Shown: positions 26,977 to 36,251 of the stretch, one piece after another | How the letters are laid out: the number at the start of each line of letters is the position of its first letter | How positions within the stretch are numbered: the stretch's first letter is position 1 | Assembly (NCBI GenBank): GCA_963833115.1 | Contig: CAWHWS010000001.1 | Location: 1 to 64,000, forward strand | From: Hasllibacter sp963833115 | Lineage (GTDB): Bacteria; Pseudomonadota; Alphaproteobacteria; Rhodobacterales; Rhodobacteraceae | DNA length: 64,000 nucleotides | Direction of reading: 5' to 3' | The notes under the pieces: generated by a model | What the model was told of the DNA's origin: nothing | The model's database searches: none | What the model saw: the letters and a program-made list of their open reading frames with translations, nothing else | Translations under genes and position numbers: made by a program

Positions 26977-27944
26977 AGCCGAGGCGCCGCCCCGAGCGGG
27001 ATCGGCCCCAGTCGCATCCGTCCGCCGGAGAAGGTCAGCTCGGTCTCGATCACGCCGCGCGCGGCGCCTTCCCCGGCGATCAGATCCAGCGCCGCGATGG
27101 TGACCGGCGCCTGCCGCGCGGGGAGGAGCCCCGCCGCCACCGCCGCCTCGACGAGCCGCGGCCACTCGTCGAGCCGCACCGCGAGCGTGCCGTCCAGCGC
27201 GCCGTCCGGCCCGACCCCGATCGGCCCGCCCGAGAGGCGCAGGCGCGCGGCGCCCCAGTCGAGGCGCGCCTCCTCCAGGTCGAGCGCCAGGAGGCGGGGC
27301 GGCGGGTCTGCGGCCCGGTCCAGCGGCGCCGAGAGGCGCGCGTGCGCGTCGATGCGCAGCAGCGACAGCCGGCCGGGCGGCAGGTCCCCCGGCATCAGGT
27401 CGACGTCGCGCACCAGCACGCCCAGATGGTAGGTCGCCTCCTCGGGCGGGACGTCGCCGCCATCCTCCCGCTCGGCGGCGGCCCGGACCTCGGCGGCGGC
27501 GGCGCGCCAGCCTTCCCCGGCGGCGGTCACCTCCCGGCCGACGAAGGCGAGGCGCTCCAGCGGCAAGCTCGGCGCGACGCCCACGCGCACCGAGGCCGAC
27601 GCCTCCGCCCCTTCGATGACGACCGCGCCGGCCGGGGTGGCGATGCGCTGCGGCCCCGGCCAGGCGGCGACCGCCCGGTTCGGCGCGTAGGACAGCATCA
27701 GGGTCTGGAACCTGTCGGCGGACCAGAGGACGGCCTCCGGGTCGCCCAGCTCCAGCCCCGTGAACGTGGTGTCGAAGCGCGAGGGGAACCCGCGCACCCG
27801 GATCTCGGCTCGCGCCACGCGCCCGGCCTCGCGCTGCGCGGCGAGCCAGCCCTCGAACCCCGCCTTGGTCGCGCGCGCGCCGAGCACCCACCACCCCGAC
27901 CAAAGGAGCGCCGCGGCGAGGACGATCACGATCAGGCGGCGCAT
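26964..27944 (-). CDS. DUF2125 family protein
   Basis: A 326-residue protein with one N-terminal membrane helix or signal (MRRLIVIVLAAALLWSGWWV) and a large beta-rich periplasmic part. The VRGFPSRFDTTFTGLELGDP segment is the typical start of DUF2125, an AsmA-like family of alphaproteobacteria with unknown role. I chose the ATG at 27944 because the longer frame adds a charged leader before the helix. It is convergent with the extensin gene. Confidence 0.82.
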   Translation of the reverse strand: MRRLIVIVLAAALLWSGWWVLGARATKAGFEGWLAAQREAGRVARAEIRVRGFPSRFDTTFTGLELGDPEAVLWSADRFQTLMLSYAPNRAVAAWPGPQRIATPAGAVVIEGAEASASVRVGVAPSLPLERLAFVGREVTAAGEGWRAAAAEVRAAAEREDGGDVPPEEATYHLGVLVRDVDLMPGDLPPGRLSLLRIDAHARLSAPLDRAADPPPRLLALDLEEARLDWGAARLRLSGGPIGVGPDGALDGTLAVRLDEWPRLVEAAVAAGLLPARQAPVTIAALDLIAGEGAARGVIETELTFSGGRMRLGPIPLGAAPRLYRQ

Positions 27945-28024
27945 CTGGCTTCCCTTCCGGCGCGAAGGCGGGCACCCCGCGTCCTGCCCCACCCGCCGCA
28001 GGGGCGCCATGGGGGACGCGAGAG

Positions 28025-28576
28025 ATGGACGACCGGACCGGCCCCGGGCCGCTGTGGATCTTCGCCTACGGATCGCTCCTGTGGAACCCCGGCTTCGAGC
28101 CGGCGGACACGCGGCTCGCGACCTTGCGCGACTACCGCCGCAGCTTCGCGATGCGCTCGGTGCACCATCGCGGGACCGAGGCGCGGCCGGGCCTGGTCCT
28201 CGCGCTCGACGCGGCGCCGGGCGGCGCCTGCCGCGGCCTCGCCCTGCGCGTGCCTCCCGCCGAGACGGAGGAGGTCCTGCGCGCGCTGCGCGAGCGCGAG
28301 CTCGTCAGCTCGGCCTATCTCGAGGCGCGGGTCGCCCTGGAGACGGAGGCCGGCGCCGTGAGCGCCACCACCTTCGTCGTCGACCGCGCGCACCGGCAGT
28401 ATTGCGGCGGCCTCGACCTGGCGGAGCAGGCGGCGATCATCGCCGTCGCCCATGGGGGGCGCGGCGACAACGCGGCCTACCTCCTTGAGACCGCGCGCGC
28501 TCTGCGGGCCCTGGGCATCGAGGACGCCGAGCTCGACCGCCTCGCCGAACTGGTGCAGATGCGCACCACCCTGTGA
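28025..28576 (+). CDS. Gamma-glutamylcyclotransferase, ChaC type
   Basis: A 183-residue cytosolic enzyme. The BtrG/ChaC fold opens with WIFAYGSLLWNPGFEPADT (the YGSLLW substrate loop), followed by RPGLVLALDA, GLALRVP and the catalytic Glu region RERELVSSAYLEARV. Such enzymes cleave glutathione to 5-oxoproline and Cys-Gly. It is divergent from the DUF2125 gene with a spacing of 80 bases. Confidence 0.9.
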   Translation: MDDRTGPGPLWIFAYGSLLWNPGFEPADTRLATLRDYRRSFAMRSVHHRGTEARPGLVLALDAAPGGACRGLALRVPPAETEEVLRALRERELVSSAYLEARVALETEAGAVSATTFVVDRAHRQYCGGLDLAEQAAIIAVAHGGRGDNAAYLLETARALRALGIEDAELDRLAELVQMRTTL

Positions 28577-28651
28577 CCCGGCGCCCTTTCCACGGGGAGG
28601 GCGAGGCCATACTCTCGCGCATCGCCGCCCAGTCAGGTCAGGGAATCCCCG

Positions 28652-29869
28652 ATGGCGCAGAAGCCCCGGGTCTCCGCGCATAGCTTCACGCAGCCGGTGC
28701 GCCAGATCGTCACCATGGTGCTCGTCCTCGTGCTGGTCGCGGCGGGCGCCTGGCTGGCGCTGCCCCAAGTCGCGCCGGTCTTCCTCGCCAATCCCTACCT
28801 CAACGGCTTCATCGGCCTCGTCTTCGTGATCGGCGTCTTCGCCTGCTTCTGGCAGGTCTGGCAGCTCATCGTCGGGGTGCGCTGGATCGGCGCCTTCACG
28901 CGCGGGCGCGGCGGGCGCACGCCGGGCGCGGTGCGCGCGCCGCGGCTCCTGGCGCCGCTGGCGCAGCTCCTGGGGCAGCGCGACGCGCGGGCGAACATCT
29001 CCTCCTCCTCGGCGCGCTCGATCCTCGACTCGGTCGCCACCCGCATCGACGAGGCGCGCGACATCACGCGCTACATCACCTCGCTCCTCATCTTCCTGGG
29101 CCTGCTGGGCACGTTCTACGGCCTGGCCACGACCGTGCCCGCCGTGGTCGACACGATCCGCTCGCTCGCCCCGCAGGAGGGGGACCAGGCCGTCGACGTG
29201 TTCGACCGCCTCATGTCGGGCCTCGAGGCGCAGCTCGGCGGCATGGGCGTGGCCTTCGCCTCCTCGCTCCTCGGCCTCGCGGGATCGCTCGTCGTCGGCC
29301 TCCTGGAGCTCTTCGCCGGGCACGGGCAGAACCGGTTCTACCGCGAGCTGGAGGAATGGCTCAGCACCATCACCACCCTCGGGTTCGACGCCGAGGGCGA
29401 CGGCGAGGCCGGGATGATCGCCGGGCTCGCCAGCCACATGGCGAGTCAGATCGACGCCATCCGCGACGTCCTCACCGACGAGAGCCACGCCCGCGCGGAG
29501 AGCGACGCGCGCACCGCCGCCCTCGTCGCGGCCGTCTCCTCCCTGACCGCCAAGCTCAGCGAGGGGGGCGTGGCGGACGCGGCCCTCGAACGGGTCGCGG
29601 ACGGGCAGGAACGCATCGCGAGCCTGCTGGAGGGCGGGGCGGCCTCCGGCGGCGGGGGACTGGACGCCGAGAGCCGCTCGCGCCTGCGCTCGATCGACGT
29701 GCAGATGCTGCGCCTCCTCGAGGAGGTCGCCGCCGGCCGGCAAGAGACCCTGGCCGAGCTGCGCCACGACCTCGCCGGCCTCACCCGCGCCGTGCAGGGC
29801 CCGCGCGGCCCGGTGGATCCGCGCCGCGTCGTGGGCGGGGTGCAGCGCGCGGCCGGGCGCGAGGGCTAG
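28652..29869 (+). CDS. MotA/TolQ/ExbB-like membrane protein with C-terminal cytoplasmic tail
   Basis: A 405-residue protein. Hydrophobic segments occur at about residues 21-38 and 50-73, then at about 137-160 (SLLIFLGLLGTFYGLATTVP, the conserved MotA/TolQ helix) and 200-228 (MGVAFASSLLGLAGSLVVG). The last 150 residues are charged and helical (coiled-coil tail), longer than in ExbB. The partner is the MotB-like gene 3 bases downstream. Together they should form an ion-driven rotary or force-generating unit in the inner membrane; the task in the cell is unknown. Confidence 0.85.
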   Translation: MAQKPRVSAHSFTQPVRQIVTMVLVLVLVAAGAWLALPQVAPVFLANPYLNGFIGLVFVIGVFACFWQVWQLIVGVRWIGAFTRGRGGRTPGAVRAPRLLAPLAQLLGQRDARANISSSSARSILDSVATRIDEARDITRYITSLLIFLGLLGTFYGLATTVPAVVDTIRSLAPQEGDQAVDVFDRLMSGLEAQLGGMGVAFASSLLGLAGSLVVGLLELFAGHGQNRFYRELEEWLSTITTLGFDAEGDGEAGMIAGLASHMASQIDAIRDVLTDESHARAESDARTAALVAAVSSLTAKLSEGGVADAALERVADGQERIASLLEGGAASGGGGLDAESRSRLRSIDVQMLRLLEEVAAGRQETLAELRHDLAGLTRAVQGPRGPVDPRRVVGGVQRAAGREG

Positions 29870-29872
29870 GGC

Positions 29873-31915
29873 ATGGCGCTCAGCCGCCGCACGGGCGCCA
29901 GGCTCCAGGCGTCCATCTGGCCGGGCTTCGTCGATGCGATGACGGCGCTGCTCCTCGTGCTGATGTTCGTCCTGACCATCTTCATGGTCGTGCAGTTCGT
30001 CCTGCGGGACACGATCTCGGGCCAGGACCGCGCGCTCGACGAGCTCACCGCCGAGGTCGCCGGCCTGTCGCGGGCCCTCGGCCTGGAGCAGGAGCGCAGC
30101 GCCGCCCTGGACGGCGCCCTGGGCGAGACCGACGCCGCGCTGGAGGACGCCCTGGGCGAGGCGGCGCGGCAGACCGCCCTCGTCACCGCGCTCACCGGCT
30201 CGCTGGAATCGCGCAACGCGGCCCTCGAGGAGCGGCGCGCCCAGGTCGCGAGCTTCGAGGCGCAGGTCGCGTCGCTCATCGCGGAGCGCGACGACGCGCG
30301 CGCCCGGGGCGCCGCCCTCGCGGCCTCCGAAGCGGCGCTCCTGTCGGAGCAGGAGGCCTTGAGCCTCGCGCTCGCCAGCGCCCGGAGCGAGGTCGACCTC
30401 GCCGCCGAGGAGGCCCGCCGCGCGGCCGCCGAGGCCGATGCGCTGGATGCCATGGTGGCGGAGATGGCGGCCGAAGCCGAGGCGCGCGAGGTCGACCTCG
30501 CCGCCACGCTCGCCGCCCTCGTCGCCGCGCGCGAGGACGGGCGCGGCGCGGCCGAGCGGCTCGCCGCCCTCGAGGCGCGGCTGGCGGAGGGGGAGGCCGC
30601 CGCCGCGTCGTCCGCCACGCGGCTCGCGGACCTGGAGGCCCGCCTCGCCGCGCGCGACGGGGACCTGGCGCGGGCGCGCGGCGCGCTCGCCGACGGGTCC
30701 GCCGCCCTGGACGCCGCGGAGGCCGCGCGCCTGGCGGAGGCCGCGGCCGCCGAGCAGCTGCGCGAGCGCCTGGGCGCGCAGGCCCTGGAGCTGGATGCGG
30801 CCGAGGCGGCGCGGCTCGAGCAGGCGGCCGCCGCGGAGGCCCTGCGCGCCCGGCTCGGCGGCGTGCAGGACGCCCTGGCCGAGGCGGACGCCGAGCGATT
30901 GGCCGGGGCCGCCGCGGCGGAGGCGCTGCGGGGCCGGATCGGGTCGTTGGACGAAGCCGCCGCCCGCGCCGAGGCCGCCCGCCTCGCGGAGGCCGCCGCC
31001 GCGCAGGCTCTGAGGGACCGGCTCGCGGACGCGGATGCCGAGCTGACGGCGATGTCCCTCGCCCTGGAGGAGCAGCGGCGCGCGGCGGAGGAGACGCTGA
31101 CCCTCCTGGCCGGCGCCCGCGCCGCGCAGGACGAGGTCGCTCTGGACCGTGACGCCGCCCTCACCGAGGCGGAGCGCACGGCCGGCCTCCTGGCCGCGGC
31201 CCGCGCCGCCCTGTCCGAGCAGGAAGCCCTCACCGAGGACGAGGCCCTCCGGGTCGCCGCGCTGAACGCTCAGGTCGCCGATCTGCGCAGGCAGGTCGCC
31301 GGCCTCCGGGACTCGCTCGGCCTCGCCCGGATCGCCGACGAGGCGGCGGGCGCGCGGATCCAGTCCCTCGGCGCCGAGCTGAACGCCGCTCTCGCGCGCG
31401 TCGCGGCCGAGGAGCGCGCCCGCGCCGACATGGAGGCCGCCGAGCGCGAGCGGCTGGAACGGTCCGCCTCGGCCTTCTTCGGCACGGTGCGCGGGGTGTT
31501 CGAGGGGCGAGACGACGTGGAGCTCGTCGGCGACCGTTTCGTCTTCTCCTCCGAGGTCCTGTTCGAGACCGGAAGCGACACCCTCTCGGCCGCCGGGCGC
31601 CAGCAGATCGCCAGCATCGCCGGCAGCGTGCGCGAGGTCGCGGCGGCGATCCCGCCGGGCATCGACTGGGTCCTCCAGGTCGACGGGCACACCGACGACC
31701 AGCCTCTCTCCGGCGGCGGCGCCTTCGCCGACAACTGGGAGCTGAGCCAGGCGCGGGCCCTCTCGGTCGTGCGCTACATGTCCGAGGATCTGGGCCTGCC
31801 CCCTGCGCGCCTGTCGGCCAACGGGTTCGGTCAATACCGCCCCCTCGATCCGGCGGGCACGCCGGCGGCCCGGGCGCGCAACCGGCGGATCGAGCTGAAG
31901 TTCACCGAGCGGTGA
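29873..31915 (+). CDS. MotB/OmpA-like peptidoglycan-binding protein with long coiled coil
   Basis: A 680-residue protein. One N-terminal helix, WPGFVDAMTALLLVLMFVL, carries Asp21 in the place of the ion-binding Asp of MotB/ExbD. Residues about 50-530 are an Ala/Glu/Arg-rich coiled coil, including four exact 28-residue repeats. Residues about 555-678 are an OmpA-like peptidoglycan-binding domain (LQVDGHTDDQPL, NWELSQARALSVVRYM, RNRRIELKF). It overlaps the convergent M23 peptidase gene by 14 bases. The pair recalls ZorA/ZorB, but no other Zorya genes are present, and the neighbours are cell-wall genes. Confidence 0.87.
   Translation: MALSRRTGARLQASIWPGFVDAMTALLLVLMFVLTIFMVVQFVLRDTISGQDRALDELTAEVAGLSRALGLEQERSAALDGALGETDAALEDALGEAARQTALVTALTGSLESRNAALEERRAQVASFEAQVASLIAERDDARARGAALAASEAALLSEQEALSLALASARSEVDLAAEEARRAAAEADALDAMVAEMAAEAEAREVDLAATLAALVAAREDGRGAAERLAALEARLAEGEAAAASSATRLADLEARLAARDGDLARARGALADGSAALDAAEAARLAEAAAAEQLRERLGAQALELDAAEAARLEQAAAAEALRARLGGVQDALAEADAERLAGAAAAEALRGRIGSLDEAAARAEAARLAEAAAAQALRDRLADADAELTAMSLALEEQRRAAEETLTLLAGARAAQDEVALDRDAALTEAERTAGLLAAARAALSEQEALTEDEALRVAALNAQVADLRRQVAGLRDSLGLARIADEAAGARIQSLGAELNAALARVAAEERARADMEAAERERLERSASAFFGTVRGVFEGRDDVELVGDRFVFSSEVLFETGSDTLSAAGRQQIASIAGSVREVAAAIPPGIDWVLQVDGHTDDQPLSGGGAFADNWELSQARALSVVRYMSEDLGLPPARLSANGFGQYRPLDPAGTPAARARNRRIELKFTER
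30719..31054 (+). repeat. Four tandem 84-base repeats (28 residues each) in the MotB-like coiled coil
   Basis: Units start at 30719, 30803, 30887 and 30971, exactly 84 bases apart. Each encodes a variant of EAARLAEAAAAEALRxRLG followed by 9 more residues. 28 residues equal four heptads, so the coiled-coil register is kept. The DNA of the units has drifted, showing an old duplication kept by selection on length. Confidence 0.8.
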
Positions 31916-32909
31916 GGCGCGCCTCGGCGTCGGCGCCCGCGACCATGCGGCCGCCGCGCAGGACGTCGATCCGCGCGCGGTAGGCGCCCGCGGGCCAGCC
32001 GCCCTCAGGCGCCGCCCGGCCCGAGGCGCGGTAGAAGGCGACGAGGTCGCGCTCCAGCGGCGCCTCGTGATCGTGGCGCCATCCGCCCGGGCCGTCGATC
32101 GTCACGCGCACGACGTCGCCCGCCCGCCCGCCGAAGCCCTGGATCCATGCGACGAGCGCCGCCCCGTCCCTGGCGGGCCAGGACCCGGCGCGCGGCGCGG
32201 CGTCGCGGACCTCGTCATAGGTCGGCAGCCGCGGCGCGAGCCCCGCGGCGATCACGCCGGTCGACACATGCGCCACCGCCTCGCGCCAGAGGGTCCGGCC
32301 CTCGTCGCAGGCGGGGCTCGCGTCCGCGTCGAACGGGTCCACGATCGATCCGTTCCGGCGGAGGGCGAAGTGGAGATGCGGGAACTCCGTGCGTCCCGAG
32401 AGGCCGACGCGGCCCAAGACGGCCCCGGCCGGGACCGCGTCTCCGGTGCGCACCGCGACGGAGCCCTCCATCAGGTGGCAATACTGCGTCTCCCAGCCGC
32501 CGGCATGGTCCAGGACGACGCCGTTGCCGCAGTCCTGACCATCCAGATCCGGCGCGTCCGGCGCGCGGATCGACACGTCCGGCCAGAGATCTCGCACCGC
32601 GCGCACCGTTCCGGGCGCGGCGGCCAGGACGTCCACGCCGGCACGCATCGCGGCGAGGTCCGGAAGCGCGAAATCCGTGCCGGCATGACCGTCATAGGAC
32701 AGCCAGCCGCAGGCGTGGTCGGCATGACCGGGCCCCGGATCGCGGTCGACGAAGTTCTGGATGTGGCAGGTCTCGCCCAGGGCGCAGTCGATCGGCAGGT
32801 CGAGGATGATCGGCGGCGGGCCGTCCTGCGCGCCGGCGCCGGACGCGGCGGCGGCCGCGACGCAGAGCGCCGCGGCCGCCGATCGGGGGCGCGAGGGCCC
32901 GGCGATCAC
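31902..32909 (-). CDS. Secreted M23-family metallopeptidase
   Basis: A 335-residue protein with an N-terminal signal (Ala-rich, ending GAGAQDG). The LytM/M23 core has YDGHAGTDFALPD (zinc His and Asp), VVLDHAGGWETQYCHL and the HxH motif in FPHLHFAL. A C-terminal extension of about 120 residues (after residue 210) follows. It probably cuts peptidoglycan cross-links or acts as an envelope regulator. Its ATG overlaps the clpA stop (ATGA) and its end overlaps the MotB-like gene from the other strand. Confidence 0.88.
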   Translation of the reverse strand: MIAGPSRPRSAAAALCVAAAAASGAGAQDGPPPIILDLPIDCALGETCHIQNFVDRDPGPGHADHACGWLSYDGHAGTDFALPDLAAMRAGVDVLAAAPGTVRAVRDLWPDVSIRAPDAPDLDGQDCGNGVVLDHAGGWETQYCHLMEGSVAVRTGDAVPAGAVLGRVGLSGRTEFPHLHFALRRNGSIVDPFDADASPACDEGRTLWREAVAHVSTGVIAAGLAPRLPTYDEVRDAAPRAGSWPARDGAALVAWIQGFGGRAGDVVRVTIDGPGGWRHDHEAPLERDLVAFYRASGRAAPEGGWPAGAYRARIDVLRGGRMVAGADAEARLTAR

Positions 32910-35218
32910 TCCGCCGTCAGGAGCGGCGGCTTGCCCTTGGAGATGCGCGCCACCTCGGGGGCAAGGAAGTCGAGCGTCAGCGCGCCGTCCTTCGCCCCGA
33001 CCCGGACGATCCCGCCCTTGGCGAGCTTGCCGAAGAGGAGCTCTTCGGCGAGCGGCTTCTTGATGTGCTCCTGGATCACGCGGCCGAGCGGGCGGGCGCC
33101 CATCTTGTCGTCGTAGCCCTTGTCGCCGAGCCAGCTCGCCGCCTCGGGCGTGAGCTCGATCGTGACGCCCCGGTCCATGAGCTGGGCCTCGAGCTGCATG
33201 ACGAACTTCTCGACTACCTGCATGATCACCTCCTTCGGCAGCGCGCCGAAGCTGATGATCGAGTCGAGCCGGTTGCGGAACTCCGGGGTGAACATGCGCT
33301 CGATCGCGGCGGTGTCCTCGCCCTCGCGCTTGTCCCGGCCGAAGCCGATCGCCTCGCGGGCCATGTCCGCGGCCCCGGCGTTCGAGGTCATGATCAGGAT
33401 CACGTTGCGGAAGTCGACGGCCCGGCCGTTATGGTCCGTCAGCTTGCCGTGGTCCATCACCTGCAGGAGGATGTTGAACACGTCCGGATGCGCCTTCTCG
33501 ATCTCGTCGAGGAGGAGGACGCAATGCGGATGCTGGTCCACCCCGTCGGTGAGCATGCCGCCCTGGTCGAAGCCGACATAGCCCGGCGGCGCGCCGATCA
33601 GGCGGCTGACGGCGTGCTTCTCCATGTATTCGGACATGTCGAAGCGCAGGAGCTCGACGCCGAGCGTGTCGGCGAGCTGCTTGGCGACCTCGGTCTTGCC
33701 CACCCCGGTGGGGCCGGCGAAGAGGTAGTTGCCGATCGGCTTCTCGGGCTCGCGCAGCCCCGCACGCGCCAGCTTGATCGCCGAGGACAGGGCCGAGATC
33801 GCGGTGTCCTGACCGAAGACGACGCGCTTGAGCGAGCCCTCGAGATCGCGCAGGACCTCGGCGTCGTTCTTGGAGACGTTCTTGGGCGGGATGCGCGCGA
33901 TCTTGGCGACGACCGCCTCGATCTCGCGGGTGCCGATCGTCTTGCGGCGCTTGGATTCCACGATCAGGTGCTGCGCCGCGCCGGCCTCGTCGATCACGTC
34001 GATCGCCTTGTCGGGCAGCTTGCGGTCGTTGATGTAGCGGGCCGAGAGCTCGACCGCCGTCTTGATCGCGTCGGCGGTGTACTTGATGTGGTGATGGTCC
34101 TCGAAATAGGGCTTCAGGCCCTTGAGGATCTTCACGCTGTCCTCGACCGAGGGCTCGTTCACGTCGATCTTCTGGAACCGGCGGGAGAGGGCGCGGTCCT
34201 TCTCGAAGTGCTGGCGGAACTCCTTGTAGGTCGTCGAGCCCATGCAGCGCAGCTTGCCGCCCTGGAGCGCGGGCTTGAGGAGGTTCGACGCGTCCATCGC
34301 GCCGCCGGAGGTCGCGCCGGCGCCGATCACGGTGTGGATCTCGTCGATGAAGAGGACGGCGTCCTCGTGCTCCTCCATCTCGGTCATCACGGCCTTGAGC
34401 CGCTCCTCGAAATCGCCCCGGTAGCGCGTGCCGGCCAGCAGCGCGCCCATGTCGAGGCTGTAGATCGTGGTCTTGGACAGGACCTCGGGCGTCTCGCCCG
34501 AGACGATCTTGCGCGCCAGGCCCTCGGCGATGGCGGTCTTGCCGACGCCGGGATCGCCCACCAGCAGGGGGTTGTTCTTGCGCCGGCGGCACAGGACCTG
34601 GATGCAGCGCTCGACCTCGTGCTCGCGCCCGATCAGGGGGTCGACGTCGCCCTCGGCCGACTTGCGGTTGAGGTCGACGCAGTACTTGCCGAGCGCGCTT
34701 TCCTTGTCGTCGGCGGCCTCCTCCGCCTCGGGCTCCTCGGCCGCGCCGGTCACGGGGCGGCTCTCGCCGAAGGAGGGGTCCTTGGCGACGCCGTGGGCGA
34801 TGAAGTTGACCGCGTCGTAGCGGGTCATGTCCTGCTCCTGCAGGAAGTAGGCCGCGTTCGATTCGCGCTCGGCGAAGATCGCGACGAGGACGTTCGCGCC
34901 CGTCACCTCCGAGCGGCCGGAGGACTGGACGTGGATCGCCGCGCGCTGGATCACGCGCTGGAACGCGGCCGTGGGCACGGCCTCCGATCCCTCGACCTCG
35001 GTGACGAGGGTGCTGAGGTCGTCGTCCACGAAGGCGACGAGCGTGTCCTTGAGCTCGGAGAGGTTCACGCCGCAGGCCTTCATGACCTTGGCGGCGTCCT
35101 CCTCCTCGACGAGGGCCAGGAGCAGGTGCTCGAGGGTGGCGAGCTCGTGGCGGCGGGCGTTGGCGAGGGCCAGCGCGGCGTGGATCGCCTGCTCGAGCGT
35201 GGGGGAGAATGACGGCAC
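32906..35218 (-). CDS. clpA: ATP-dependent Clp protease ATP-binding subunit ClpA
   Basis: A 770-residue AAA+ unfoldase that feeds ClpP. It has the N-terminal double Clp_N repeat (LEHLLLALVEEEDAAKVMKA), D1 Walker A GDPGVGKT with FIDEIHTVIGAG, and D2 Walker A GPTGVGKT with LLLDEIEKAHPDVFN. The middle domain is short, which marks ClpA rather than ClpB. The GTG at 35218 (VPSFSPTLEQAI) follows AAGGAG; the longer frame adds an unrelated leader. No clpS is seen next to it. Confidence 0.95.
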   Translation of the reverse strand: MPSFSPTLEQAIHAALALANARRHELATLEHLLLALVEEEDAAKVMKACGVNLSELKDTLVAFVDDDLSTLVTEVEGSEAVPTAAFQRVIQRAAIHVQSSGRSEVTGANVLVAIFAERESNAAYFLQEQDMTRYDAVNFIAHGVAKDPSFGESRPVTGAAEEPEAEEAADDKESALGKYCVDLNRKSAEGDVDPLIGREHEVERCIQVLCRRRKNNPLLVGDPGVGKTAIAEGLARKIVSGETPEVLSKTTIYSLDMGALLAGTRYRGDFEERLKAVMTEMEEHEDAVLFIDEIHTVIGAGATSGGAMDASNLLKPALQGGKLRCMGSTTYKEFRQHFEKDRALSRRFQKIDVNEPSVEDSVKILKGLKPYFEDHHHIKYTADAIKTAVELSARYINDRKLPDKAIDVIDEAGAAQHLIVESKRRKTIGTREIEAVVAKIARIPPKNVSKNDAEVLRDLEGSLKRVVFGQDTAISALSSAIKLARAGLREPEKPIGNYLFAGPTGVGKTEVAKQLADTLGVELLRFDMSEYMEKHAVSRLIGAPPGYVGFDQGGMLTDGVDQHPHCVLLLDEIEKAHPDVFNILLQVMDHGKLTDHNGRAVDFRNVILIMTSNAGAADMAREAIGFGRDKREGEDTAAIERMFTPEFRNRLDSIISFGALPKEVIMQVVEKFVMQLEAQLMDRGVTIELTPEAASWLGDKGYDDKMGARPLGRVIQEHIKKPLAEELLFGKLAKGGIVRVGAKDGALTLDFLAPEVARISKGKPPLLTAE

Positions 35219-35405
35219 TGGCGTGCTCCTTCCGGGTCGGGGGTCCGGGCGTGCGAACGGGGCTGCGGGCGGCCTCGTCCGGGACCGTGTCCTCTCGAGG
35301 TTAAAGTTTGGTTGCGGCGGCTCCGACTTCAAGCGCGAATGTCGGGGGCGCCCTCACGATGGGGCGACGGGGGCGGGCCGGCGCCCGCTTATGCGGCGGG
35401 CGCGG

Positions 35406-36188
35406 TCAGTACCCATCGCGGCGGCGACGCAGCTCGGCGAAGCTCTCGACGTCGGTGGCTCGCGGCATAGATAGGGCCGCCTTCACGGCATCCAAGTGCG
35501 CCCGCAGGAAGGGGTTCGTCGCCTTCTCGACGGCCAGGGTCTCCGATTCCATCGGCACGGAGCGGGCGCGCCAATCGGCGATGCGGCCGGCGCGGGCCTC
35601 CAGCTCGGGCGCGGCGGCCCCCACGTCGCGCGCGAAGCGCAGGTTCGCGTCCAGGTAGTCGTGCCCCTGGTGGATCGCCGTGTCGTCCGGCAGCTCGGCG
35701 AGCCGCGACAGGCTCCCCCACATCTGCTCGGCCGTCCCCTCGAAGAGACGCCCGCAGCCCAAGGCCATGAGGCTGTCGCCGGTGAAGGCGGCCTCGAGGC
35801 TCGGCACGTGGAAGGCGACGTGCCCGATCGTGTGCCCCGGCACGTCGACGACCGCGGCCGCGCGGCCCATGAGGGTCGTGCCCGTGCCGGCGGTCAGGGG
35901 CAGGTCCAGCGGCGGCAGGCGCGCCGCGTCGGCCGCGTTGCCCGCGACGGTGACCGGATGGGCGGCGGCGATCTCGGCCAGGGCCTGCACGTGGTCGTCG
36001 TGATGATGGGTGAGCCACACCTCCGTCAGCGTCCACTCCCGCTCGGCCAGGGCGCGCAGGATCGGGCCGGCCTCCGGCGCGTCGATCAGGGCGGCGGTGC
36101 CGCGCGGGCCGGGCACGAGGTAGGCGAAGTTGTCGGACAGGCAGGGCACCGCCAGGACGGCATCGGGCGTGCCGGGAGCATTGGGCAT
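35406..36188 (-). CDS. gloB: Hydroxyacylglutathione hydrolase (glyoxalase II)
   Basis: A 260-residue metallo-beta-lactamase-fold enzyme. It has the metal motif THHHDDH, then GHTIGHVAFHVP and FTGDSLMALGCGRLFEGTAEQM, and the glyoxalase II-specific end block ATNPFLRA. It converts lactoylglutathione to lactate and glutathione. The ATG at 36188 (MPNAPGTPDAVLAVPCLSDN) fits the family. A methyltransferase gene is divergent from it, 63 bases away, as in many alphaproteobacteria. Confidence 0.93.
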   Translation of the reverse strand: MPNAPGTPDAVLAVPCLSDNFAYLVPGPRGTAALIDAPEAGPILRALAEREWTLTEVWLTHHHDDHVQALAEIAAAHPVTVAGNAADAARLPPLDLPLTAGTGTTLMGRAAAVVDVPGHTIGHVAFHVPSLEAAFTGDSLMALGCGRLFEGTAEQMWGSLSRLAELPDDTAIHQGHDYLDANLRFARDVGAAAPELEARAGRIADWRARSVPMESETLAVEKATNPFLRAHLDAVKAALSMPRATDVESFAELRRRRDGY

Positions 36189-36251
36189 GACGGGGGCGCC
36201 TCCCTGCGCTAGTGATCGCGGCAGGCTAGGGGCGGCAGGCGGGGACGCAAG

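Noticed and set aside
27932..31834. A 1300-codon open frame antisense to the MotA/MotB-like genes
   Set aside because: The sense strand has clear domains; the antisense translation is GC-driven (Arg, Gly, Val, His-rich) with no domain and covers several real genes.
28652..31915. Zorya anti-phage system (ZorA/ZorB)
   Set aside because: MotA- and MotB-like proteins are present, but there is no ZorC, ZorD or ZorE, and the neighbours are housekeeping and cell-wall genes on a stable chromosomal segment.
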